The notes beneath the pieces are model-generated. The model searched no databases. It was not told the origin of the DNA and worked only from the letters and a program-made list of their open reading frames with translations. A stretch of DNA of 53,077 nucleotides from Parashewanella hymeniacidonis (GTDB lineage: Bacteria > Pseudomonadota > Gammaproteobacteria > Enterobacterales > Shewanellaceae), in contig NZ_JAFEUN010000015.1 in the NCBI RefSeq assembly GCF_016900895.1, positions 1 through 53,077 of the forward strand. The letters are read 5' to 3'. Shown here one piece after another: positions 17,307 through 24,935 of the stretch. Positions within the stretch are counted from its first letter, which is position 1; each line of letters opens with the position of its first letter. Both the position numbers and the translations under genes were made by a program.

Positions 17307-18341
17307 CTATTCGTCTTCGCACCACTGATCTAATAGGTCCATCATGGCATCAGTAATATGTTCTTTTTGCTCAGGATCTCGATAGCATTTTGTTGGTAAT
17401 TGTTGCATCAAATCTCGCCAGCGCCTCAAGAAGCCTATTTGCTTACTATCTGGCACTTTCATCTTGGTAATTTTTTCTTCTAGCCACTCCCCGTAAACCC
17501 AAGATTGTTCAACCAAGTCAAGTGTTGCATCAAGCACTGATGCGTCGTCAATCTGACATGCTCTTGATAGCGCTTTACAGTAATCTTCAACACTCATGAA
17601 CAGCAATAAGCGTCTCAGGTCATCAACAACAGTGACCAACTTAACCATGTTGCTGCCTGTATTCTCTTCATTCAGTGAATTTGACAACGCTCTGAGCAAT
17701 ACCCGAATTCTTTTTCTTCTATCTGGCATATCGCGAAGCAAACTAAACCACTTAGCTAGACCACCATCGCCTCTTGCTGCACGTTGATATAACCCTTGAA
17801 GAGACTGAAGCCCTGCTTGGTCCAGCGGTAACCCTTCCATTGCGGCAATAAGTGCGAGTTCTGCACCTTCCTCTGCCAACATTTCTTGTAATTTTTTGCG
17901 TAGTTTCTTACGAACTTCTTCGCTTAGGCCACTTTGAGCAATCACGTTCGCCATGAGCAACATGACATTACCGCTATCAAGGTTCATTTGCTCAATATTG
18001 ACCATGATAGAGTCAGCATCGCCTAATGCTGCCAACTGGATTGCATTCGCAAGAATGCCATCGGCTTGCTCGCCTTCCATTTGAGCAACCAACTCTTCCA
18101 ATGCATTGAACCTGACTTCGTCCTTTCGCTCTTTACTATTTAATCGTTTTAAGTAGTTACTAAACCCTAAACTTAAATCCTCGAGCGCTTCCTCCATGGA
18201 TTCATTTGCGATCATAGCGATCTCAGCAAACTCTGTTGCGGCTAAAGAAGATGTGGTATTTGCAGGATGCACTTGCCCATTAACAGGTTTTGAATCTGCC
18301 TGAGTATCAAAGTTAACTGAAGTAGTGCCATCTACTCTCAT
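17307..18341 (-). CDS. sctW: T3SS gatekeeper SctW (SsaL/SepL-like)
   Basis: The 344-residue protein is a mostly helical gatekeeper of the YopN-TyeA/SepL family. Length matches SsaL (338) and SepL (351), so the TyeA-like part is fused. The N-terminal about 40 residues are Ser/Thr/Asn-rich and probably disordered. The HrpJ-type domain begins near residue 40 (EFAEIAMIANESMEEALEDL), and the TyeA-like end is CYRDPEQKEHITDAMMDLLDQW. It controls the order of translocator and effector export by binding SctV. An 84-bp gap separates it from ssaM. Confidence 0.85.
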   Translation of the reverse strand: MRVDGTTSVNFDTQADSKPVNGQVHPANTTSSLAATEFAEIAMIANESMEEALEDLSLGFSNYLKRLNSKERKDEVRFNALEELVAQMEGEQADGILANAIQLAALGDADSIMVNIEQMNLDSGNVMLLMANVIAQSGLSEEVRKKLRKKLQEMLAEEGAELALIAAMEGLPLDQAGLQSLQGLYQRAARGDGGLAKWFSLLRDMPDRRKRIRVLLRALSNSLNEENTGSNMVKLVTVVDDLRRLLLFMSVEDYCKALSRACQIDDASVLDATLDLVEQSWVYGEWLEEKITKMKVPDSKQIGFLRRWRDLMQQLPTKCYRDPEQKEHITDAMMDLLDQWCEDE

Positions 18342-18365
18342 ATCATCTTCCTAGTCGCAACGATG

Positions 18366-19232
18366 CTAATATGCTTCGTTGTAATCAGAGTCATCCGTTT
18401 CGAAATTTTGCGCTGAGTTATCCTCAAATAAGTTATTTTCTAATTCTTCTGAGTCATCAACAAAACTGGTACCATCATCTGTGCTTGTTAATTCTTCATC
18501 AACTGATGACGTTATTGTTTCCTCATCAGCATTAAACTGAGTCACTTGCTCTGTAATCGCATTGTCTGGGTAATTCTCTGCATTTGTCTCTTTGCTCACT
18601 TCAAATACAAACGCTTTTAACAACAATTCCAAATGTCGATTTAAATCAATACGAGCACTGAGTGCAGCTGACTGTATTTCTGCTGTACCTGCGACTAATG
18701 CAGTATCAGTTTTCACTTTGAACTCATTACCCAGTTTACGGTTTAAAGACTCAAAATCTTCTTCAGCGACCAATAAGGTCAAGGAGCCTTCTCCTAGCTT
18801 TTCAATGACATCTTCAGTAAGTTGAGCTGCAATTAAATCCGCTTTTTCGAGATTAGAAGCCCAATGGGTAATGACGGTATAAATTTGTGAGGCGATGCCT
18901 GCACTTAATTCTTCAAGTAATTGTTGTCTAAAACTTACCTCATCTTGCACCCAAGCCACTGCACCAGCCACGGCCTGCTGTTTGGCTTGTTGCTCCCACT
19001 CAACCATCAATTTTTCAGCTTCACTTTGTGCGTCAATAATATATTGCTCTGCTTGCTGACGAGATTGCTCTCGTTGCATATGAGCATCTTTAAGTGAAGC
19101 TTGGATGCGATGCCTCACTTGCTTCTCCATCGATTGAAGCTCGATTGACTGTTTAAACTCACCTGAAGAGATGAATTCGGATTCGCCTCTGGCTATTTCG
19201 CACTGTTGAATGTCAATAAGAAATGGATTCAT
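18366..19232 (-). CDS. sctL: T3SS stator SctL with an acidic C-terminal extension
   Basis: The chosen product is 288 residues, starting at MNPFLIDIQQ. This ATG overlaps the sctK-like stop codon (ATGA) and has GGAG 8 nt upstream; a longer start 27 bp earlier lacks a good ribosome site. Residues about 25-95 form a long coiled coil and about 95-205 the FliH/SctL-type domain that ties SctN to SctK and SctQ. SsaK and YscL are about 210-225 residues. Here an extra tail of about 70 residues (from about 220) is rich in Asp, Glu, Ser and Thr (NLFEDNSAQNFETDDSDY) and probably disordered, which is unusual. Confidence 0.83.
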   Translation of the reverse strand: MNPFLIDIQQCEIARGESEFISSGEFKQSIELQSMEKQVRHRIQASLKDAHMQREQSRQQAEQYIIDAQSEAEKLMVEWEQQAKQQAVAGAVAWVQDEVSFRQQLLEELSAGIASQIYTVITHWASNLEKADLIAAQLTEDVIEKLGEGSLTLLVAEEDFESLNRKLGNEFKVKTDTALVAGTAEIQSAALSARIDLNRHLELLLKAFVFEVSKETNAENYPDNAITEQVTQFNADEETITSSVDEELTSTDDGTSFVDDSEELENNLFEDNSAQNFETDDSDYNEAY

Positions 19233-19888
19233 AGCATGCGCTCCAGTCGGGTTAACCATCGAATCAAATTAAGATCAGTTTCCTTTAACAAGGTAACCTG
19301 AGCCTTAAAGTCGTCTGGTTCCATCTCGACCTCTACCACAGGCAGAGTCACTGCAATACAGTGCCATAGTGAACTTTCTTTTAGCTCTTCGTCTAATAAC
19401 GCAATTGAAATCTTTTGAGCTTGCTCGAGCAAACACTCAGATTTTATATTATCAACAAGCTCTTTAAATTTTGACGTTGGTCGTTGTGGCCATAGAGCCC
19501 ACGCTTGCTGTACTTGCTCTTCAGAAAGTACACTTTCCAGGGCAAGCCGATGTTCTTTTAGTGATAAGTAGTCAGGGCAATTCAGACAATAGAGCCCTAA
19601 TACTGACAAAATAACGGGTAACCTATTTTTACTCTTCAACAGAAACTGCTCGTCAAGAGTAAAAGCTGAAGGTAACGGCTTATCAATGATACCTAAGCGC
19701 TGCACCACTAATTGTTCTATTCGTTGAGATAAAACATTATTTTGGCCCGCACCTTTTTTCCACATTTGCAGACCTAGCTTACTCCACCAGCTGTCATGCA
19801 TAGCAACGGTAGGACGCCAAAGCAATTGATAAAATTGCTTTATTTCAATGCCTTCTTCTTCGTTAGGTGAGAAAAAACCTGAAATCAT
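19229..19888 (-). CDS. sctK: T3SS sorting-platform adaptor SctK-like protein
   Basis: The 219-residue protein lies between sctJ and sctL, the SctK position in Yersinia-type and SPI-2/LEE-type loci. SctK proteins are poorly conserved, about 200-225 residues, helical and Trp/Leu-rich. Features consistent with this are FYQLLWRPTVAMHDSWWSKLG, LNCPDYLSLKEHR and the C-terminal LNLIRWLTRLERML. It would link SctD to the SctQ/SctL pods. I base the call mainly on position, length and composition. Confidence 0.7.
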   Translation of the reverse strand: MISGFFSPNEEEGIEIKQFYQLLWRPTVAMHDSWWSKLGLQMWKKGAGQNNVLSQRIEQLVVQRLGIIDKPLPSAFTLDEQFLLKSKNRLPVILSVLGLYCLNCPDYLSLKEHRLALESVLSEEQVQQAWALWPQRPTSKFKELVDNIKSECLLEQAQKISIALLDEELKESSLWHCIAVTLPVVEVEMEPDDFKAQVTLLKETDLNLIRWLTRLERML

Positions 19889-19908
19889 AGCACCCCCAAA
19901 AGCCTATT

Positions 19909-20631
19909 CTATTTACGTCTCAAGAATAAAAAGCCGAATACACTTAATAAAACGAGTAAGACCAGACCAATAATTACGGGCAATTTATTGTCTTCAATTT
20001 TCTTAATAAACCGAGTGAAGTCATCTTGTTGCTGTTGAGCTGGTGCTGATTGAAAACCGTAATTGGCGGCTTGAAGAAAGACACTGATTCGGTCGAAAGA
20101 AAGACCAGGTATCGCATTCTGAATCAACCCTTTGATTTGATTCTCTTGGGTTGTTAAGTTTGCTTGAGGAGAATACTTGATATAAACCGATGCTGATTTT
20201 TCAGGTTGAGCTTGAAACTCATCATCCTGTGTTGGCTCAGCAATTGAAACTCTTGCACTTATCACGCCTTCAATATTACTCAAGGTTCGTTCAAGCTGTT
20301 GCTCTTTCAAGAAAGCAATTTTAGCGTGTTCTTGTGCTGGTGAGGTTACCAATTGCCCTGATGGAAACATATCTTCGATATTGGCGTATTTAGGTCTTGG
20401 AAAACCATTCTGCCTCAATAATGCAACGGCGTTGATGAATTTGTCTTCATCGATCATTAATGTCGCCATACCCGTTTTTTGATCGATTTCGTTTTCAGCT
20501 TCAATATTATTAAGGCGCAATAAAGCCACCATTTGGTTCGCTTCGTCTTGCGGTAAATTGCGATAGAGTTCAGTTTTACAACCGACCAATAGTAACACAA
20601 GAGCCATAACCAAATAGCACTTAATTCTCAT
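19909..20631 (-). CDS. sctJ: T3SS inner-membrane ring lipoprotein SctJ
   Basis: The 240-residue protein is the YscJ/PrgK/SsaJ ring component. It starts with a lipoprotein signal peptide ending LLVGC, so Cys18 should be lipidated. Ring-building domain 1 begins with LYRNLPQDEANQMVALLRLN, and domain 2 covers about 80-175 (LERTLSNIEGVISARVSIA). A C-terminal membrane helix (about 217-236) ends FLFLRRK. Length and layout match SsaJ (249). The start overlaps the sctI stop by 4 bp. Confidence 0.95.
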   Translation of the reverse strand: MRIKCYLVMALVLLLVGCKTELYRNLPQDEANQMVALLRLNNIEAENEIDQKTGMATLMIDEDKFINAVALLRQNGFPRPKYANIEDMFPSGQLVTSPAQEHAKIAFLKEQQLERTLSNIEGVISARVSIAEPTQDDEFQAQPEKSASVYIKYSPQANLTTQENQIKGLIQNAIPGLSFDRISVFLQAANYGFQSAPAQQQQDDFTRFIKKIEDNKLPVIIGLVLLVLLSVFGFLFLRRK

Positions 20632-20987
20632 TGCATACTCGCTAGCTTATTGATTGATTGAGATAACGAACCTGCAATTTTTGCAAATAAATCAACCTCA
20701 ACCATGCCTTTCATTATCAGTCTTTGCCCTTCAAGATAAGATAATGGCGATAGCTGTTGGCCAGCTTTATCAAGCTCACTTTTATCTTTAGGGGCCATTT
20801 TCTTAATTAAGTCTTCATCAGAGCCTACTGAACCGACTCGAGCAGCTTGATCAATCTGAGCGGTACCCAAGTTCATCATGCTTTCGAACTTGTTAACCAT
20901 ATCTACCGAAGGCTCAGGCACTTCTTTTTTGACCATTTTGTTCTGCGCTATTTGCTGAACTTGGTTTACGGCTTCTGTCATTGACAT
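20628..20987 (-). CDS. sctI: T3SS inner rod protein SctI
   Basis: The 119-residue protein lies directly before sctJ, as sctI does in nearly all systems. The C-terminal about 40 residues (YLEGQRLIMKGMVEVDLFAK, then SLSQSINKLASMQ) have the amphipathic helix pattern of YscI/SsaI/EscI rods. SsaI is shorter (about 82 residues), and the extra length is in the variable N-terminal region. It would form the short rod between the export gate and the needle. Confidence 0.83.
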   Translation of the reverse strand: MSMTEAVNQVQQIAQNKMVKKEVPEPSVDMVNKFESMMNLGTAQIDQAARVGSVGSDEDLIKKMAPKDKSELDKAGQQLSPLSYLEGQRLIMKGMVEVDLFAKIAGSLSQSINKLASMQ

Positions 20988-20999
20988 AACTACCTCCCG

Positions 21000-21320
21000 C
21001 TAATTTCTCACTGAAATGAGCTTCTTCGCTAATATATCTTGCTGTGTTTTACTGGATATCGGACCAGAAAACAGCATGGCTAAAGCTTGTGCAGTGTCAC
21101 TGTTGCATGACTCAAGCTCTCTAACAGCTTTAGAAGCTTCTTTAAGAGCAAAATAAATCACACTTGTGCATATTTTCCTGTCTTCTTCATCAAGGATCAG
21201 TTCAGGAAATATTTTAATGATGGCGTATGCTTGCTCTTTTAAACCGTGATTTCCTGCTGCAACTGCACACTCAACAAGCAGCTGTTTATCTTCACTAAGC
21301 AATACATCTTTCTTTTTCAT
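21000..21320 (-). CDS. sctG: Needle co-chaperone SctG-like protein (SsaH/EscG position)
   Basis: The 106-residue protein is predicted all-helical with a TPR-like pattern (LVECAVAAGNHGLKEQAYAI, then FALKEASKAVRELESC). It sits between the needle gene and sctI, exactly where ssaH sits in SPI-2. YscG, EscG and SsaH are small helical proteins that pair with SctE to keep needle subunits soluble before export. Sequence similarity is too weak to prove by eye; length and order support the call. Confidence 0.65.
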   Translation of the reverse strand: MKKKDVLLSEDKQLLVECAVAAGNHGLKEQAYAIIKIFPELILDEEDRKICTSVIYFALKEASKAVRELESCNSDTAQALAMLFSGPISSKTQQDILAKKLISVRN

Positions 21321-21347
21321 CTCATGCCACCAAATTCAATTTTGTTA

Positions 21348-21563
21348 CTAGATTTTAGAAATAATGCCTTGAATCATGTCTTTAATCGTTTTAATCATTG
21401 CACTTTCATAACCTACAAAATTCGAGTATTGCTGAATCGCAAATTGTGCTTTCACCATTTTCTCTGGATTATTGATATCACCAGATTGCATGTTTCCTTG
21501 CACATCTTTTGCAGACTTTGCAGACATTTGTGAAAGTTGATACACCACTGAACTTAAATCCAT
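21348..21563 (-). CDS. sctF: T3SS needle subunit SctF (SsaG-like)
   Basis: The 71-residue protein has the same length as SsaG and very similar sequence. Both have an NPE-M-KAQFA-QQYS motif, a following F-YES-IK-IKDM block, and a GII-KI ending. Subunits are two-helix hairpins that polymerise into the needle. The gene begins 10 bp after the AraC-type regulator, so both should be made from one transcript. This is the clearest single marker that the system is SPI-2-like. Confidence 0.95.
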   Translation of the reverse strand: MDLSSVVYQLSQMSAKSAKDVQGNMQSGDINNPEKMVKAQFAIQQYSNFVGYESAMIKTIKDMIQGIISKI

Positions 21564-21573
21564 CGTGTCCTCC

Positions 21574-22272
21574 TTAGGCTATAGTTGACCGCAATTCTGT
21601 TGGACTACAAGAATAGCGCTTTTTAAATGCATCCGTAAAATGAGCGTGATTACTAAACCCACTATCTAATGCAATATCAGCGACTTTTCTTGTTGTTAAC
21701 AATAATTGCTGCCGAGCAAAACTTAACCGCCTTTCTAAGATCCACTGTTTTGCCGAAACTCCATAGTTTTTGTAAAAAAAGAAGTTAAGCTTTCTCACTT
21801 CCATTTCTAACTCTTCGGCAAATTGGGATACTGACCAAGGCTTCATAAAATTGCTCTCTAAAAAGCTCAATACCTTGTCGTTATGAGCCAGAAAATATCT
21901 CAGCACCCCAGAAAAATAAGCATTATCGACACTCAAACAATAGATGAAGACAAACTTCATCATCATGGTTTTATTATCTTTTAATTGTTCTATTACTGTA
22001 ATGAGTTGGTCATAAACAGGGATAATTTTCGCTTCACCAAGTTTGAAGTTCATGTCTTTAACTTCTGGTCCTATTAGGTCCATCACTTCGTGATACAACT
22101 CATGCATTTCACCCGGATAACAAAACACGTTTATCCAACAGTCGCGGCTAATAGCTGAAGCTGAGGCATCATCTGTTGTAATAACAAGCTGATTTGCAGA
22201 AACATCAATAACTTCACCTTGGCAGCGAAGCTTCCCGTCATGTTTGAACAAAATTACTTGTATTGCACTCAT
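21574..22272 (-). CDS. AraC-family regulator inside the T3SS locus
   Basis: The 232-residue protein has a C-terminal AraC DNA-binding domain (residues about 130-228). Both helix-turn-helix units are visible (WSVSQFAEELEMEVRKLNFF and RKVADIALDSGFSNHAHFTD), and it closes with FKKRYSCSPTELR. The N-terminal about 120 residues resemble those of ToxT/PerA/GadX-size virulence regulators rather than sugar-binding AraC. It is the first gene of the operon that continues through sctF to sctQ, so it should raise its own expression together with the apparatus. A conserved 24-bp sequence 89-112 bp upstream is a candidate binding site. SPI-2 itself has no AraC gene at this position. Confidence 0.92.
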   Translation of the reverse strand: MSAIQVILFKHDGKLRCQGEVIDVSANQLVITTDDASASAISRDCWINVFCYPGEMHELYHEVMDLIGPEVKDMNFKLGEAKIIPVYDQLITVIEQLKDNKTMMMKFVFIYCLSVDNAYFSGVLRYFLAHNDKVLSFLESNFMKPWSVSQFAEELEMEVRKLNFFFYKNYGVSAKQWILERRLSFARQQLLLTTRKVADIALDSGFSNHAHFTDAFKKRYSCSPTELRSTIA

Positions 22273-22360
22273 TTAAACAGCAACCTTAGTCACGTCTTGC
22301 CTTTCGTATCCAAGTCTTTTCATAAACCTGTACTACCAGTCTAGTCGTTAACTCAATAAT

Positions 22361-22384
22361 TGTTATCGGGTATTAACCTTAATT
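22361..22384 (-). promoter_or_regulatory. Candidate T3SS operator upstream of the AraC-sctF operon
   Basis: The plus strand reads TG(T) followed by TATCGGGTATTAACCTTAA and TT. The same 24 bases, with two mismatches, occur at 26834-26857 upstream of the spiC-sctC operon. A second shared block (TTTTTACC here, TTGGTTACC there) lies 36-37 bp from the start of TATCGGG in both. Likely ligands are the AraC-type regulator or the SsrB-like regulator. Confidence 0.6.
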
Positions 22385-22422
22385 TTGTGCGCAATTGCTT
22401 GGTTTTTACCAAGTAATAATAG

Positions 22423-23028
22423 TTATCTGATATTCGATGCGATGTTTTTATTCATTTCTGACAGTAACGTTTGCATCGCATTGATGAGCGAAACCGTTAC
22501 GTTATAGGTCTGCAGCATCTTTTGAATTTTTAACTGCTGCTGAGCAGCATAATCAGTATCTTCACTATTTTTTGCATCTAAAGACGCTTGAATATCGCCA
22601 AGTTGACCGCTTTTGAACTTCTTTTTGTATTTTTTTAGGTATTCATCGATTGGCATACCTGCAACAGTCATATTAGCTTGTTGCATATATTTGACGATAT
22701 CAGGTGGAAGTTTTACTGATTTTTCATTGTTTGGGAGTTGCTTCATAATGTCGCCTATTCTAGCGGACATTTCATGTGTAGTTCTCGCATCCTCTTGCCG
22801 AGCAGACATCTCTTTAAACTGATCATTAGCTTGATCTTGAAGTACGTCCATATTGTTGTATAAGACAGATAGCCCTTCTGTAAACAATGAGTTGGCGATG
22901 CCATTGATTCCAGCGACTAAGCCATTAGGTGCATTAGAGTTAATTCCTTCCGATCCACTGAGCTCACCAGTTGAATTAACTTGCGAATGAGCACTTGCAT
23001 GCTGTGCACTTACATTACTGACTGACAT
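22423..23028 (-). CDS. sseB: SseB/EspA-like filament translocator
   Basis: The 201-residue protein aligns with Salmonella SseB (about 196 residues), the EspA-type filament protein. Shared features are VKLPPDIVKYMQQANMTVAG with PIDEYLKKY (compare EDVIKYM...GMTIDDYMAKY), then LGDIQASLDAK, NSEDTDYAAQQQLKIQKM and a C-terminal coiled coil. EspA/SseB subunits form a sheath extending the needle towards the host membrane. The N-terminal 40 residues are Ser/Asn/His-rich, as expected for a secretion signal. In SPI-2 the pore formers sseC and sseD follow; here the gene ends the operon. Confidence 0.87.
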   Translation of the reverse strand: MSVSNVSAQHASAHSQVNSTGELSGSEGINSNAPNGLVAGINGIANSLFTEGLSVLYNNMDVLQDQANDQFKEMSARQEDARTTHEMSARIGDIMKQLPNNEKSVKLPPDIVKYMQQANMTVAGMPIDEYLKKYKKKFKSGQLGDIQASLDAKNSEDTDYAAQQQLKIQKMLQTYNVTVSLINAMQTLLSEMNKNIASNIR

Positions 23029-23080
23029 ACCACCACCTTACTCTGCATACTTCTTAGTAAGATAAACTCTTAAAAAGTTG

Positions 23081-23503
23081 CTAAAGATAACTTCTAACCT
23101 TTTTCTTCTTAACAACAGGCTTGGGCTCTTCTTTGGGTTCATTTTTCGCCGCTTCAGCAGCCGCTTTCTGTTGCTTTTCCATTTCCTCAGCTTGCTCTTT
23201 AAGCTCTTCTGGCGTTTTTGGCTTACTGCCTAAATTGGTAAACTCTTGTTCGAGCTTTTTAAAGTTCTTACCAAGCTCGCTCACTTTATTTAACACTCTT
23301 TCTTGCTGTTGCTCAAACCCCTGAGGAAATGCCTGCTGGAGTCGAAGCAACTTTTCTCTTGCTTCAGGATCCGTCTTTGCTCTTTGAACTAACGTTCGGA
23401 TTTCTGCCTGTAAACCTTGAAACTCTTTTAACTGTTCATTAATCGCATTTTTACGTTGCTTGATGTCATTCATTACCGCTTTTAAATCTTGAAAAACGTC
23501 CAT
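23081..23503 (-). CDS. sseA: SseA-like chaperone of the filament protein
   Basis: The 140-residue protein has a long N-terminal coiled coil (residues about 1-100) and contains LLRLQQAFPQGFEQQQERVL. This resembles the LFPQGV region of SseA (108 residues), the SseB/SseD chaperone. It lies immediately before the sseB-like gene, as sseA does. A C-terminal extension of about 40 residues, rich in Ala, Lys and Glu and ending KPVVKKKKVRSYL, is not in SseA and is low complexity. The call rests on order plus the short motif. Confidence 0.65.
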   Translation of the reverse strand: MDVFQDLKAVMNDIKQRKNAINEQLKEFQGLQAEIRTLVQRAKTDPEAREKLLRLQQAFPQGFEQQQERVLNKVSELGKNFKKLEQEFTNLGSKPKTPEELKEQAEEMEKQQKAAAEAAKNEPKEEPKPVVKKKKVRSYL

Positions 23504-23521
23504 AGTTAGGCCTTTTTAATG

Positions 23522-23713
23522 TCATTTTTTAAGTCTTTTAAACAATAGTTCTATTACTTTCTCAGCGGCATCTACTGCTTCTTCTGTATCAATTTTGTTT
23601 CTATGATGCGACTGCTTCATTCGCTTACGCACCTCTGCAAAATGCAGCTTATATTCATCTTCTGAAGAGACTTTAGATTTAATGTCATCTTCTAATTTAG
23701 TGATCCTAGGCAT
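23522..23713 (-). CDS. sctE: Small SctE-like needle chaperone (SsaE/EscE position)
   Basis: The 63-residue, highly charged helical protein lies 9 bp after sctD and before the sseA-like gene, as ssaE does in SPI-2. SsaE, EscE and YscE (about 65-80 residues) pair with SctG proteins to hold the needle subunit. Two helices separated near residue 37 fit the fold, but direct sequence similarity is not demonstrable by eye. Confidence 0.6.
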   Translation of the reverse strand: MPRITKLEDDIKSKVSSEDEYKLHFAEVRKRMKQSHHRNKIDTEEAVDAAEKVIELLFKRLKK

Positions 23714-23722
23714 TTTCCATTC

Positions 23723-24928
23723 CTAAAATAACAATGGCACATGAGTTATCTGACCATTTTTCATTAAATCAATACCATCAATATCGATATACTCAACCAT
23801 GTAACCGTTATCCAGTTGAGTTCCCTTTGATAGTCTAAGTCCATTCTCCAATTCAACAAATGGGGCTTCAGTACTACCACCGTAACTGATAACTGAAGAA
23901 GTCAGAATACGGTTCACCTCCGAACGAACAGGGATGTTTTGAAATACTATTTTAGTACCTGTTTGCTGAATCGTTTTTGTACCTCTTGCTAGCCCAATGA
24001 TCTGCTGTTGCTTTTCTTGACTGACTTCCCCAGTTATGACAATCGAGTCGTCTAATTGTGAAAGCATAAGGTTTTGAATTAATTTATCTTTTCTTAATGT
24101 CTCAATCAGTGGCTTGATTTGTGCCCCTGATTCATTCAAAACTTGCCAGCTCACTAAACCATTTATTCCTTTTAGCATGCTTACGGTTTTATCCCACCTA
24201 TCTCCAGCTTGAATTGCACCAGAAATCGTTACACTACCGGGTGTTAAGTTTTGTTGAACTGTTACACCTTTAAAACCGTTTTGCGTAAGAATCTGTTTTA
24301 CATCAGTTACTAACTGATCGGTACACTCTGCATGCTCGATGAACAATATTCCATGAGACTTAACGCCATCAATAAATTGCTGTAGCTTTCTTGAGTCTTC
24401 ACAAAAACCATTAAATGTCACTACTCCGTTTGTAGCCCAAATGGCCTTTATTCCATCGAGTTCATTTAACGTTAACTGTTCTGACACCCACTCTTTTGGT
24501 GTCATTTCATGCTGTGGTGCTTGCACCGGATCAATTAATAGCATTAAGATCAATATAGTTGAAATCAACGAGATCCCAAGTAAAGCGATATATGAAACGT
24601 TCTTTTTCTTGCCTTTCTTCTTAGGTAATTCAGGTTCTTCAATGTCTTGGGCTGCGCTCCCTAAAACAAATAGGATACCGTCAACTTCAATAACTTCAGA
24701 AAGCGGCAAAGCCTCTTTTCCTTCACGTTTTTCGCCACCAATCAGTACTTCTACGTCAGTTTCTAAAGTAACGCTTTCATCTTCAACACTAAATTCAAGT
24801 AAATCCGTAGATTCAAGCTCAGCTAACACATCACCGTCAGGCCCAACAGTAAATTTGCCTTGAGGTAGTACTAGTTGGCGCCCTTTTAACGGACCGTTTA
24901 ACCATAAGATTTTAAAGTTTGATGGCAT
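23723..24928 (-). CDS. sctD: T3SS outer inner-membrane ring protein SctD
   Basis: The 401-residue protein matches SsaD (403) in length and layout. An FHA-like cytoplasmic domain covers about 1-100 (FKILWLNGPLKGRQLVLPQG, then TVGPDGDV). A single membrane helix lies at about 118-138 (ALLGISLISTILILMLLI), followed by a periplasmic region of BON/ring-building repeats (about 150-400). It links the inner ring to the secretin SctC and, in the cytoplasm, to SctK. It is co-transcribed with sctC, 7 bp apart. Confidence 0.92.
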   Translation of the reverse strand: MPSNFKILWLNGPLKGRQLVLPQGKFTVGPDGDVLAELESTDLLEFSVEDESVTLETDVEVLIGGEKREGKEALPLSEVIEVDGILFVLGSAAQDIEEPELPKKKGKKKNVSYIALLGISLISTILILMLLIDPVQAPQHEMTPKEWVSEQLTLNELDGIKAIWATNGVVTFNGFCEDSRKLQQFIDGVKSHGILFIEHAECTDQLVTDVKQILTQNGFKGVTVQQNLTPGSVTISGAIQAGDRWDKTVSMLKGINGLVSWQVLNESGAQIKPLIETLRKDKLIQNLMLSQLDDSIVITGEVSQEKQQQIIGLARGTKTIQQTGTKIVFQNIPVRSEVNRILTSSVISYGGSTEAPFVELENGLRLSKGTQLDNGYMVEYIDIDGIDLMKNGQITHVPLLF

Positions 24929-24935
24929 AGTTCAC

